Shown here: positions 1 to 5,833 of the stretch, piece by piece
How positions within the stretch are numbered: position 1 is the stretch's first letter
Layout: every line of letters starts with the position of its first letter
Source of the DNA: JBHJOF01 sp050330055
GTDB taxonomy: Bacteria > Pseudomonadota > Alphaproteobacteria > Kiloniellales > JAKSDN01
Direction: 5' to 3'
Assembly (NCBI GenBank): GCA_050330055.1
Contig: JBHJOF010000099.1
Coordinates: forward strand, 1-7,747
Length of the DNA: 7,747 nt
Translations under genes and position numbers: made by a program
Notes under the pieces: model-generated
Told to the model about the DNA's origin: nothing
Seen by the model: the letters and a program-made list of their open reading frames with translations, nothing else
Database searches by the model: none

Positions 1-373
1 CGGCCTGATGACCTCGGTGCTGATGACGCCGGACGGCGATACCATCGAGGCCGAGGCGGCGCACGGCACGGTGACCCGCCACTACCGCCTGCACCAGCAG
101 GGCAAGGAGACCTCGACCAACCCGATCGCCTCGATCTACGCCTGGACCGGGGGATTGAAGCATCGCGGCCGCATGGACGGCACGCCCGACGTGGTCGCCT
201 TCGCCGAGGCGCTGGAGCGGGTCTGCGTCGAGACCGTGGAAGCCGGCGACATGACCAAGGACCTGGCGCTTTTGATCTCGCCGGACCAGAAATGGCTGAC
301 CACCGAGAAGTTCATGGATAAGCTGGACCAGAATCTGAAGCAGGCGATGGCCTTAGGCACCGCCGCTTCGTGA
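1..373 (+). CDS. icd: NADP-dependent isocitrate dehydrogenase, C-terminal part (5' end outside window)
   Basis: This is the end of isocitrate dehydrogenase, the cytoplasmic TCA-cycle enzyme that oxidatively decarboxylates isocitrate to 2-oxoglutarate with NADP+. The frame is open from base 2 and stops at TGA 371-373, giving 123 visible residues, about 30% of the roughly 400-residue family length. The stretch EAEAAHGTVTRHYR followed by ETSTNPIASIYAWT is the hallmark of the homodimeric class II enzyme, the type found in alphaproteobacteria and eukaryotes. The adjacent Arg-His in TVTRHYR corresponds to the pair that contacts the 2'-phosphate of NADP in human IDH1, so NADP rather than NAD use is expected. 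The tail TTEKFMDKLDQNLKQAM also matches the family C-terminus (FMDKL..NL). The ATG at 8 is internal, not the start. A secreted peptidyl-prolyl isomerase begins 26 bp downstream on the same strand. Identification is very secure; only the N-terminal two thirds are missing. Confidence 0.96.
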   Translation, partial: GLMTSVLMTPDGDTIEAEAAHGTVTRHYRLHQQGKETSTNPIASIYAWTGGLKHRGRMDGTPDVVAFAEALERVCVETVEAGDMTKDLALLISPDQKWLTTEKFMDKLDQNLKQAMALGTAAS

Positions 374-399
374 CATCCACCAGGACCCAGAGCACAGCC

Positions 400-954
400 A
401 TGATCGCGCGTATCCTTTCCCTCTTACTGATGATAGGCCTCGCTATGACAGCAAGCGACCAGGACGCCGCGGCGGCCGTCCCCGAGAACACGCTCGTCAT
501 GCAGCTCGAAGACGGCACAGTTGTAATCGAGATGCTGCCCGCGCTGGCGCCCAAGCACGTGGCGCGGATCAAGGAGCTGGTGCGCGAGGGCTTTTATGAC
601 GGCCTCAAGTTCCATCGCGTGATGGACGGCTTCATGGCGCAGACCGGCGACCCGCGCGGCGACGGTACCGGCGGCTCGGGCCAGAAGCTGCCGGCCGAGT
701 TCTCCGACGAGCCCTTCGTGCGCGGCACCGTCGGCATGGCCCGCGCGCAGAACCCGAACAGCGGCGACAGCCAGTTCTTCATCATGTTCGACGACGGCAG
801 CTTCCTGAACGGCCAGTACACGGTCTGGGGCCGCGTGGTCGAGGGCATGGAGGCAATCGACCAGATCAAGAAGGCGCCGGCCGGCCGGCAGAGCGGCATG
901 GTCGACGACCCGGACAAGATCCTGTCGCTGAAGGTGCAGGCGGACGTGCAGTAG
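400..954 (+). CDS. Secreted cyclophilin-type peptidyl-prolyl cis-trans isomerase
   Basis: A 184-residue cyclophilin that catalyses cis-trans isomerisation of peptidyl-proline bonds and probably assists folding in the periplasm. The N-terminus is a Sec signal peptide: MIAR, a hydrophobic run to about residue 17, then an Ala-rich region with likely cleavage after A25 or A26 (DAAAA before VPEN). The catalytic set is present: FHRV with R73 (human CypA R55), F78, M79 and Q81 in GFMAQTGD, and SQFF with F127 (CypA F113). The position of CypA W121 is F135, as in E. coli PpiA-type enzymes, which suggests low cyclosporin affinity. The frame is also open from a GTG at 370 that overlaps the icd stop as GTGA, but that start would put ten polar residues before the signal peptide, so ATG 400 is preferred. 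The ribosome site is weak (AGGA at 382-385, 14 nt away). Gene order suggests co-transcription with icd. Family secure; start fairly secure. Confidence 0.93.
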   Translation: MIARILSLLLMIGLAMTASDQDAAAAVPENTLVMQLEDGTVVIEMLPALAPKHVARIKELVREGFYDGLKFHRVMDGFMAQTGDPRGDGTGGSGQKLPAEFSDEPFVRGTVGMARAQNPNSGDSQFFIMFDDGSFLNGQYTVWGRVVEGMEAIDQIKKAPAGRQSGMVDDPDKILSLKVQADVQ

Positions 955-983
955 AATCCGGCGAAGTCCGGGTTTCCGCTTTT
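955..983 (+). terminator. Possible weak intrinsic terminator after the isomerase gene
   Basis: Directly after the TAG stop (952-954), bases 955-961 (AATCCGG) pair with 968-974 (CCGGGTT) around a 6-base loop, giving a 7-bp stem with one T-G wobble. A T is followed by CCGC and then TTTT at 980-983, so the T tract is short and displaced from the stem. This may end part of the icd-isomerase transcript before the UPF0158 gene. It is a modest hairpin and could equally be a 3'-end stabiliser or chance in GC-rich DNA. Confidence 0.4.
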
Positions 984-1020
984 GCCCTTCACAGGCGATG
1001 TCACGGAGCGACAAAACACC

Positions 1021-1026
1021 GAGGTG
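1021..1026 (+). promoter_or_regulatory. Ribosome binding site for the UPF0158 gene
   Basis: GAGGTG lies 5 nt upstream of the GTG at 1032. It is the only good Shine-Dalgarno match near the beginning of this frame and decides the GTG start. The resulting N-terminus (MSVVSLRKILDQL) is a plausible first helix. Confidence 0.6.
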
Positions 1027-1031
1027 CAGCC

Positions 1032-1496
1032 GTGTCTGTCGTCTCGCTCCGCAAAATTCTCGATCAGTTGGACTTGCTCACTGATCAAGGCACGCTCTAT
1101 GTCAACCGAGCGACCGGCGAGGTCTACGTCGTCACCGACGATGACATCTCGGCGGCGGAGAGCGAGGACACGGAGTGGGTGCCGGAGTGGCAAAAAGACG
1201 AACTTCCGAAGATACGCGAGATACTGAGTTCGGAAGATTGGCTGGAGCTCGCCACCAAGTTCGACATCCACGAATACGCGATCATGGAGCGCTTCTGCCT
1301 GTCGGTCGAGCCGGTCGAAAGGAGCGACCGACTGATCGACGCCATCAAGGGGCGCGGCGCCTTTCGCCGTTTCAAGGACGCCATCCACCGCATGGGGATC
1401 GCGGACGACTGGTATCGCTTCCGCGACCAGGCGCTCGCCGAATTCGCGACTGACTGCCTTGAGGCGCAGGGGATTCCGTTCAAGAACGACCTCTAG
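1032..1496 (+). CDS. UPF0158 family protein of unknown function
   Basis: A 154-residue acidic, soluble protein with no signal peptide or membrane segment. It matches the UPF0158 family (Pfam UPF0158): a helical N-terminus, a short strand pair LYVNRATGEVYVVTDDD at 22-38, then family core motifs, KFDIHEYAIMERF at about 76-88, KGRGAFRRFKD at 106-116 and DDWYRFRD at 125-132, and a C-terminal EAQGIPF. No function is established for this family and none is proposed here. The dense conserved aromatic and Arg residues (GRGAFRRF, WYRFRD) suggest a binding surface, which is inference. The start is GTG 1032, supported by GAGGTG 5 nt upstream; the stop is TAG 1494-1496. It lies 77 bp after the isomerase gene on the same strand and converges on dppF across a palindrome-bearing gap. 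A separate promoter was not recognisable. The family call rests on motif recall, not a search. Confidence 0.85.
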   Translation: MSVVSLRKILDQLDLLTDQGTLYVNRATGEVYVVTDDDISAAESEDTEWVPEWQKDELPKIREILSSEDWLELATKFDIHEYAIMERFCLSVEPVERSDRLIDAIKGRGAFRRFKDAIHRMGIADDWYRFRDQALAEFATDCLEAQGIPFKNDL

Positions 1497-1827
1497 ATCC
1501 AGGATCACGCCGAGGCCCGTCTCTCCCGCCGCAAAACCGACAGCGGCTGGAGCACGACCCGATGAACGTCTGGTTCGTCTCGCTCAAGGAGTAACGGCGG
1601 GCGCTGGCGCCATCGAGCAAGTCTGTTGCCAGCGTTTACCCCTCACCCTCCCATCGCTTCGCGATGGGCCCCTCCCTCTCCCCCAAGGGGCGAGGGGAAG
1701 AAGGGCGCGCGCTCAAAACCCCTCGCCCCTCCGGGGGAGAGGGAGGGGCCCAAGCGACTGCAGGGCGCTTGGGAGGGTGAGGGGGAGTTTGTAAACTGCC
1801 ATCGCAATTGCGCAATGATGGTCAAGT
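1497..1827. other. Intergenic region between convergent UPF0158 and dppF genes
   Basis: 331 bp with no convincing gene. Its main content is the composite palindrome at 1634-1796, described separately. Bases 1497-1633 hold only a ten-codon frame with a GGAG box (1549-1552; ATG 1562 to TAA 1592-1594; MNVWFVSLKE), which could be a gene-tail relic or chance. Just beyond the dppF stop lies a dyad at 1799-1821 (CCATCG pairing with TGATGG, one wobble) enclosing two overlapping perfect 10-bp palindromes, CGCAATTGCG at 1803-1812 and ATTGCGCAAT at 1807-1816. It has no T tract, so it is not called a terminator. Both flanking operons read into this region, so transcription termination presumably happens here, with the large palindrome the best candidate structure. 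Confidence 0.7.
1634..1796. repeat. Composite palindromic (REP/MITE-like) element with nested inverted arms
   Basis: The element is a set of nested inverted repeats. Outer arms: 1639-1653 (CCCCTCACCCTCCCA) pairs perfectly with 1770-1784. The flanking GTTTAC (1634-1639) has its complement GTAAAC at 1791-1796 after a short bulge. Middle arms: 1666-1684 pairs perfectly over 19 bases with 1733-1751. Inner arms: 1686-1697 (AGGGGCGAGGGG) pairs with 1719-1730. At each junction there is a side hairpin: CCCATCGC/GCGATGGG at 1650-1657 and 1661-1668, and CCCAAGCG/CGCTTGGG at 1749-1756 and 1766-1773. The single strand can therefore form a long rod with two lateral hairpins, a cross-like fold. There is no open frame of note and no transposase. 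Similar pyrimidine/purine-rich palindromes are common between genes in many high-GC proteobacteria. It may act as a bidirectional terminator or mRNA 3'-end stabiliser for the convergent operons. The arms are seen directly; mobility and function are inferred. Confidence 0.85.
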
Positions 1828-2814
1828 CTACCCGATCGTCTCGGCGTGATGGCAGGCGACCTCGCGGCCGGCGAAGGGGCGCAGCAATGGACGCTCCTGG
1901 CTGCAGATCGCGGTGGCGTGGGGGCAGCGTTTGTGGAAGGCGCAGCCGGGCGGCGGGTCGAGCGGCGACGGCAACTCGCCGTGCAGCTGGACCCGCTGGC
2001 GCCGGCGGCGCGGATCGACCGCCGGCGTCGAGGCGAGCAACGCCCGCGTATAGGGATGCGCCGGCGAATCGAAGATGGCGTCGCGCGGCCCCTGCTCGAC
2101 CGGGCGTCCCAGGTACATCACCATGACCTCGTTGGCGATGTGACGCACCACGCTCAGGTCATGCGAGATGAAGAGATAGGCCAGATTGAACTCCTCCTGC
2201 AGGTCCATCAGCAGGTTGAGCACTTGGGCCTGAATCGAAACGTCGAGTGCCGAGACCGGCTCGTCGGCCACCAGGATGCGCGGCTGCAGCATCAGGGCCC
2301 GGGCAATCGCGATGCGCTGGCGCTGGCCGCCGGAGAACATGTGCGGATAGCGGCCGTACTGCTCGGGGCGCAGGCCGACCTTGGCCAGCATCTCCCGGCC
2401 GCGCGCCTTGCGCTCGGCCGATCGCATGCGCGTGTTGATGACCAGCGGCTCCTCCAGGATCGCGCTCACCTTCTTGCGCGGATTGAGCGAGCCGTAGGGG
2501 TCCTGGAACACGATCTGCACCTCGCTGCGCAAACGGCGCAGTGTGGCGGAATTGGCGTCTGCGACATCCTCGCCGTCGATCAGGAGCTGGCCGGCGGTCG
2601 GCTTCTCGATCAGGGTGACCAGGCGCGCCAGGGTCGACTTGCCGCAGCCGGACTCGCCGACCACGGCCAGGGTCTTGCCGGCCTGCAGGCTGAAGCTGGC
2701 GCCGGCCAGCGCCTTGACCGTGGCGCTGCCGGCGAAGAGGCCGCGCTTCAGGTGATAGTGACGGGCGAGATCGACCGCTTCGAGCACCGCGCCGCCGTTT
2801 ACGGCGACGCTCAT
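1828..2814 (-). CDS. dppF: Dipeptide ABC transporter ATP-binding protein DppF
   Basis: A 328-residue cytoplasmic ATPase, one of two nucleotide-binding subunits that power peptide import through DppBC. Walker A is GESGCGKST at 53-61, the Q-loop Gln is at 104 in VFQDPYGSLNPR, the ABC signature FSGGQRQ is at 160-166, Walker B ILVADEP is at 180-186, the D-loop is SALD, and the switch His is H218 in FISHD. The C-terminus carries the oligopeptide/dipeptide extension (HPYTRALL, then GCAFHKRCPHATAIC) with cysteines at 291, 297, 304 and 321. That cluster matches the region reported to hold an iron-sulfur cluster in structurally studied Dpp transporters. VFQDPYGSLNPR and the order relative to DppD favour the F-type over the D-type subunit. 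Its ATG (2812-2814) overlaps the dppD stop as ATGA, implying translational coupling. It is the last gene of the operon. Length is normal for the family (E. coli 334). An Opp-type substrate cannot be excluded from this subunit alone. Confidence 0.95.
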   Translation of the reverse strand: MSVAVNGGAVLEAVDLARHYHLKRGLFAGSATVKALAGASFSLQAGKTLAVVGESGCGKSTLARLVTLIEKPTAGQLLIDGEDVADANSATLRRLRSEVQIVFQDPYGSLNPRKKVSAILEEPLVINTRMRSAERKARGREMLAKVGLRPEQYGRYPHMFSGGQRQRIAIARALMLQPRILVADEPVSALDVSIQAQVLNLLMDLQEEFNLAYLFISHDLSVVRHIANEVMVMYLGRPVEQGPRDAIFDSPAHPYTRALLASTPAVDPRRRRQRVQLHGELPSPLDPPPGCAFHKRCPHATAICSQERPLLRPFAGREVACHHAETIG

Positions 2815-3818
2815 GATCCGGCTCGCGCTTGCAGGCCGGCGCCCCTTGGCTGCATGGCGTCGTCAAGCGGATAGAAGCACCGCACCCGGCCGTCGCCATC
2901 GGCCTCCAATCGGGGCTGCTCCTGGCGGCAGCGCTCCTGCGCGTAGCGGCAGCGCGGATTGAACAGGCAGCCTTGCGGGCGGTCGCCGGCGCCCGGCACC
3001 ACGCCGGCGATGGTCGGCAAGCGCCGCTTGCCCAGGCTGCGCTCGGGCAGGGCGTCGAGGAGGGCGGCGGTATAGGGATGGCGCGGCCGGTCGAACAGCC
3101 GCTCGACGCTGCGGGTCTCGACCTGCTGCCCGGCGTACATGACGTTGACCCGCCGCGCCGTCTCGGCCACCACCGCCATGTCGTGGGTGATCAGCACCAG
3201 CGCCATGCCGCGCTCGCGCTGCAGGCGCAGCAACAGGTCGAGGATCTGCGCCTGGATCGTCACGTCGAGCGCCGTGGTCGGCTCGTCGGCAATCAGGAGG
3301 CGCGGATTGCAGGCGATCGCCATGGCGATCATGACGCGCTGGCTCATGCCGCCGGAAAGCTGGTGCGGGAAGCTGCCGAGCCGGCCTTCCGGCGCCGGGA
3401 TGCCGACCTGCTGCAGCAGCTCGATGGCACGCCGCCGTCGCTCGGTCCGGGTCAGGGCCTCGTGCACCTGCAGAGATTCCATGATCTGGAAGCCGACCGT
3501 GAAGCAGGGGTTCAAGCTGGTCATGGGCTCCTGGAAGATCATCGCCATGTCCTTGCCGACGATATGGCGGCGCTCGGCGGCCGAGAGCCCGAGCAGGTCG
3601 CGCCCATCGAAGGCGAGACGGTCGGCGGTCACCACTGCGACCGGCGGCAGGAGCCCCATGACCGCCAGCATGGTGACGCTCTTGCCCGAGCCCGACTCGC
3701 CGACCACGCCCAGGAGATCGCCCTCCTCCAGGGTCAGGTCGATACCGTCGACCGCGCGGAAGCTTCCGCGCACCGTCGGGAACTCGACCGAGAGGTTGCG
3801 GATCTCGAGCAGCGCCAT
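2811..3818 (-). CDS. dppD: Dipeptide ABC transporter ATP-binding protein DppD
   Basis: A 335-residue ATPase that pairs with DppF beneath the DppBC channel. Walker A is GESGSGKSV at 40-48 (Val in the last place, as in E. coli DppD), the Q-loop Gln is 96 in MIFQEPMTSLNPC, the signature LSGGMSQ is at 154-160, Walker B LLIADEP is at 174-180, TTALD follows, and the switch His is H212 in ITHD. The stretch from LSGGMSQRVMIAMAIAC to ADEPTTALDVTIQAQI is nearly identical to E. coli DppD. A C-terminal peptide-transporter extension follows (RHPYTAALLDALPE, VVPGAGDRPQGC) with Cys 284, 290, 297 and 314, the same C-x5-C-x6-C-x16-C spacing as in DppF. The residues after about 320 are a short Ala/Arg/Gly tail. 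The start ATG 3816-3818 has GGAG 10 nt upstream, inside the end of dppC. The gap to dppC is 6 bp; the stop overlaps dppF by 4 bp. Confidence 0.96.
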   Translation of the reverse strand: MALLEIRNLSVEFPTVRGSFRAVDGIDLTLEEGDLLGVVGESGSGKSVTMLAVMGLLPPVAVVTADRLAFDGRDLLGLSAAERRHIVGKDMAMIFQEPMTSLNPCFTVGFQIMESLQVHEALTRTERRRRAIELLQQVGIPAPEGRLGSFPHQLSGGMSQRVMIAMAIACNPRLLIADEPTTALDVTIQAQILDLLLRLQRERGMALVLITHDMAVVAETARRVNVMYAGQQVETRSVERLFDRPRHPYTAALLDALPERSLGKRRLPTIAGVVPGAGDRPQGCLFNPRCRYAQERCRQEQPRLEADGDGRVRCFYPLDDAMQPRGAGLQARAGS

Positions 3819-3824
3819 GATCGC

Positions 3825-4736
3825 TCAGCTCCGCTTCATCTTGGGATCGAGCGCGTCGCGCAGGCCGTCGCCCATCAGGTTGAAGGCCAGCACCGCGATC
3901 AGGATCGCCAGGCCCGGGAAGGTCACCGCCCACCAGGCGCGCAGGATCAGGTCTCGCGCATCGGCCAGCAGCGTGCCCCACTCCGGCGTCGGCGGCTGCG
4001 CGCCCATGCCGAGGAAACCGAGCGCGGCGGCGTCGAGAATCGCGTTCGAGAAGCTGAGCGACGCCTGAACGATCAAGGGCGCCATGCAGTTCGGCAGGAT
4101 GACGACGAACATGAGGCGCAGCGCGCCGGCCCCCGCGACGCGGCTGGCCATGACGTAGTCCTTGGACTGCTCGGTGATCACCGAGGCGCGGGTCAGGCGC
4201 ACGAAGTGCGGCTGGTAGACGATGGCAATCGCAATCATGGCGTTGATCAGGCTGGGCCCGAGGATCGCCACCAGGACCAAGGCCAGCAGCAGGCTGGGGA
4301 AGGCCAGGATGATGTCCATGGCACGCATGATCGCGGTCTCGACGAAGCCGCGGCAGTAGCCGGCCACCAGCCCGAGCATGATGCCGGCGATCAGCGCGAT
4401 GGAGACGACGACGCAGCCGATGAACAGCGAGTAGCGCGAGCCGTGGATGATGCGCGACAGCATGTCGCGGCCGACCGGGTCGGTGCCGAGCGGGAAGGCC
4501 CAGCTGCCGCCCGCCTGCCAGGCCGGCGGCTGCAACAGGTGGTCGCGGAACTGCTGGTTGGGGTGATAGGGCGCCAGCACGTCGGCGAAGAGCGCGACCA
4601 GGACCAGGCCGACCACGGTGAAGAGCCCGACCACGGCGCCGCGGTTCTCGCTGAAATAGTGCCAGAACTCGGCAAGCACCTGGACAATGGGGCTACGCTC
4701 TTCGGTTCGGGCCCGGCCTTCCGCGATGCTCGCCAT
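3825..4736 (-). CDS. dppC: Dipeptide ABC transporter permease DppC
   Basis: A 303-residue inner-membrane permease, one half of the dipeptide channel. A cytoplasmic N-terminus contains the conserved LAEFWHYFSENRGAVVGL (21-38), leading into the first membrane helix (about 34-56). Next come the periplasmic loop APYHPNQQFRDHLL and the family motif LGTDPVGRDMLSRIIHGSR (83-101). Further helices lie near 104-126, 143-165, 218-240 and 272-289. The cytoplasmic EAA loop that docks the ATPases is at about 193-216 (DYVMASRVAGAGALRLMFV). The C-terminal segment (FLGMGAQPPTPEWG, then AFNLMGDGLRDALDPK) is virtually that of E. coli DppC (300 residues). ATG 4734-4736 follows the dppB stop by 3 bp. Its ribosome site AGGAGA (plus-strand 4743-4748) sits inside the last codons of dppB, 6 nt from the start, so translation is probably coupled. 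Confidence 0.96.
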   Translation of the reverse strand: MASIAEGRARTEERSPIVQVLAEFWHYFSENRGAVVGLFTVVGLVLVALFADVLAPYHPNQQFRDHLLQPPAWQAGGSWAFPLGTDPVGRDMLSRIIHGSRYSLFIGCVVVSIALIAGIMLGLVAGYCRGFVETAIMRAMDIILAFPSLLLALVLVAILGPSLINAMIAIAIVYQPHFVRLTRASVITEQSKDYVMASRVAGAGALRLMFVVILPNCMAPLIVQASLSFSNAILDAAALGFLGMGAQPPTPEWGTLLADARDLILRAWWAVTFPGLAILIAVLAFNLMGDGLRDALDPKMKRS

Positions 4737-4739
4737 GAC

Positions 4740-5750
4740 CTATCTCCTGTGGCGGATGCGCGGGTTGATCAGGCCGTACAGCAGGTCGACCGTCAGGTTG
4801 ACCAGCATGACGATGAGTGCGATCAGCAGCAGGCCGCCCTGCACCGAGGGATAGTCGCGGCGGAAGATCGAATCGACCATCCACTTGCCGATGCCCGGCC
4901 AGGAGAAAATGGTCTCGGTCAGGATCGCGCCGGCCATCAGCACGCCGACCTGCAGGCCGATCACCGTCACCACCGGGATCAGCGCGTTGCGCAGCGCATG
5001 CAGGCCGATAACGCGCCACGGCGGCAGGCCTTTGGCGCGCGCCGTGCGCACGTAGTCCTCGCTCAGCACCTCGAGCATGGCCGAGCGGGTCTGGCGGGCG
5101 ACCACTGCGAGCGGAATGGTGGCCAGCACCACGGTCGGCAGGATGAGGTGGCGCAGCGCCGAGGTGAAGGCGCCCTTCTGGCCGGACAGCAGGCTGTCGA
5201 TCAGCATCAGGCCGGTCACCGGCTCGAAGAAGTACATGAGCGAGATGCGGCCCGAAACCGGCGTCCAGCCCAGGATGCCGGAGAAGAGGATGATCAGCAG
5301 CGGACCCCACCAGAAGATCGGCATGGAGTAGCCGGTCAGCGAGACGGCCATGACGCCGTGATCGAACACCGAGCCGCGCCGCACGCCGGCCAGGATGCCG
5401 GCAGGCAGGCCGAGCAGTACGGCGAGCAGGATAGCGCAGAGCGACAGCTCGAGCGTCGCCGGGAAGAGCGTGGAGAACTCGACCAGCACCGGCTTCTTGG
5501 TGACGATCGAGCGGCCGAGGTCGCCCTGCAGCAGGTCGCCCAGGTAGATGCCGTACTGCTGCCAGATCGGCTTGTCGAAACCGAACTGGACCATGAGGCG
5601 GGCATGGCGCTCCGGGTTGATGCCACGCTCGCCGACCATCACCTCGACGGGATCGCCCGGGATCAGCCGGATGAAGGCGAAGGCGACGATCGTGACCCCG
5701 AGGAAGGTCGGGATCAGCAGACTGATCCGCGTAAGGAGGAATCTCAGCAT
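4740..5750 (-). CDS. dppB: Dipeptide ABC transporter permease DppB
   Basis: A 336-residue inner-membrane permease that forms the channel with DppC. The start MLRFLLTRISLLIPTFLG aligns with E. coli DppB and forms the first membrane helix (about 8-30), followed by IPGDPVEVMVGERGINPERHA (30-50), typical of DppB-type subunits. Later helices lie at about 100-122, 134-158, 203-219, 256-278 and 305-328. TGYSMPIFWWG (139-149) is a family signature. The EAA loop is at about 231-258 (EDYVRTARAKGLPPWRVIGLHALRNAL). The C-terminus LLYGLINPRIRHRR matches E. coli. No Shine-Dalgarno is visible before ATG 5748-5750; instead a GGCCG/CGGCC hairpin ends 3 nt upstream of it. The 83-bp gap to dppA is the only sizeable gap in the operon, so dppB expression may be set lower than dppA. 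Identification is secure. Confidence 0.96.
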   Translation of the reverse strand: MLRFLLTRISLLIPTFLGVTIVAFAFIRLIPGDPVEVMVGERGINPERHARLMVQFGFDKPIWQQYGIYLGDLLQGDLGRSIVTKKPVLVEFSTLFPATLELSLCAILLAVLLGLPAGILAGVRRGSVFDHGVMAVSLTGYSMPIFWWGPLLIILFSGILGWTPVSGRISLMYFFEPVTGLMLIDSLLSGQKGAFTSALRHLILPTVVLATIPLAVVARQTRSAMLEVLSEDYVRTARAKGLPPWRVIGLHALRNALIPVVTVIGLQVGVLMAGAILTETIFSWPGIGKWMVDSIFRRDYPSVQGGLLLIALIVMLVNLTVDLLYGLINPRIRHRR

Positions 5751-5753
5751 AGC

Positions 5754-5781
5754 GGCCGTTCAATGCGGCCCGGCGGCCGGG
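5754..5781 (-). promoter_or_regulatory. Overlapping GC hairpins in the dppA-dppB gap
   Basis: Plus-strand arms 5754-5758 (GGCCG) and 5766-5770 (CGGCC) pair around a 7-base loop. A second stem, CCCGG (5769-5773) with CCGGG (5777-5781), shares two bases with the first, so the two exclude each other in their full form. In the minus-strand mRNA they lie just before the dppB AUG, where a ribosome site would be expected. Such a structure could protect the dppA 3' end and reduce dppB translation, consistent with binding proteins being made in excess over permeases. The structures are seen; the role is inferred, and short GC stems are common in this DNA. Confidence 0.35.
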
Positions 5782-5833
5782 AGCAGCGAGTTCACCACCC
5801 CCGCGCCGCCGTGGGCCGGACTAACGACGCAGC

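Noticed and set aside
424..1508. Long minus-strand frames opposite the isomerase and UPF0158 genes
   Set aside because: They show no protein family features and span two unrelated genes that have clear motifs on the plus strand.
1634..1796. CRISPR array or tandem repeat
   Set aside because: The repeated segments are inverted and nested, not direct repeats with spacers, and there are no cas genes nearby.
1459..2126. Plus-strand frames running through the palindrome into dppF
   Set aside because: The Arg/Gly/Pro-rich translation comes from the inverted-repeat DNA and from antisense dppF; no start signal or family match.
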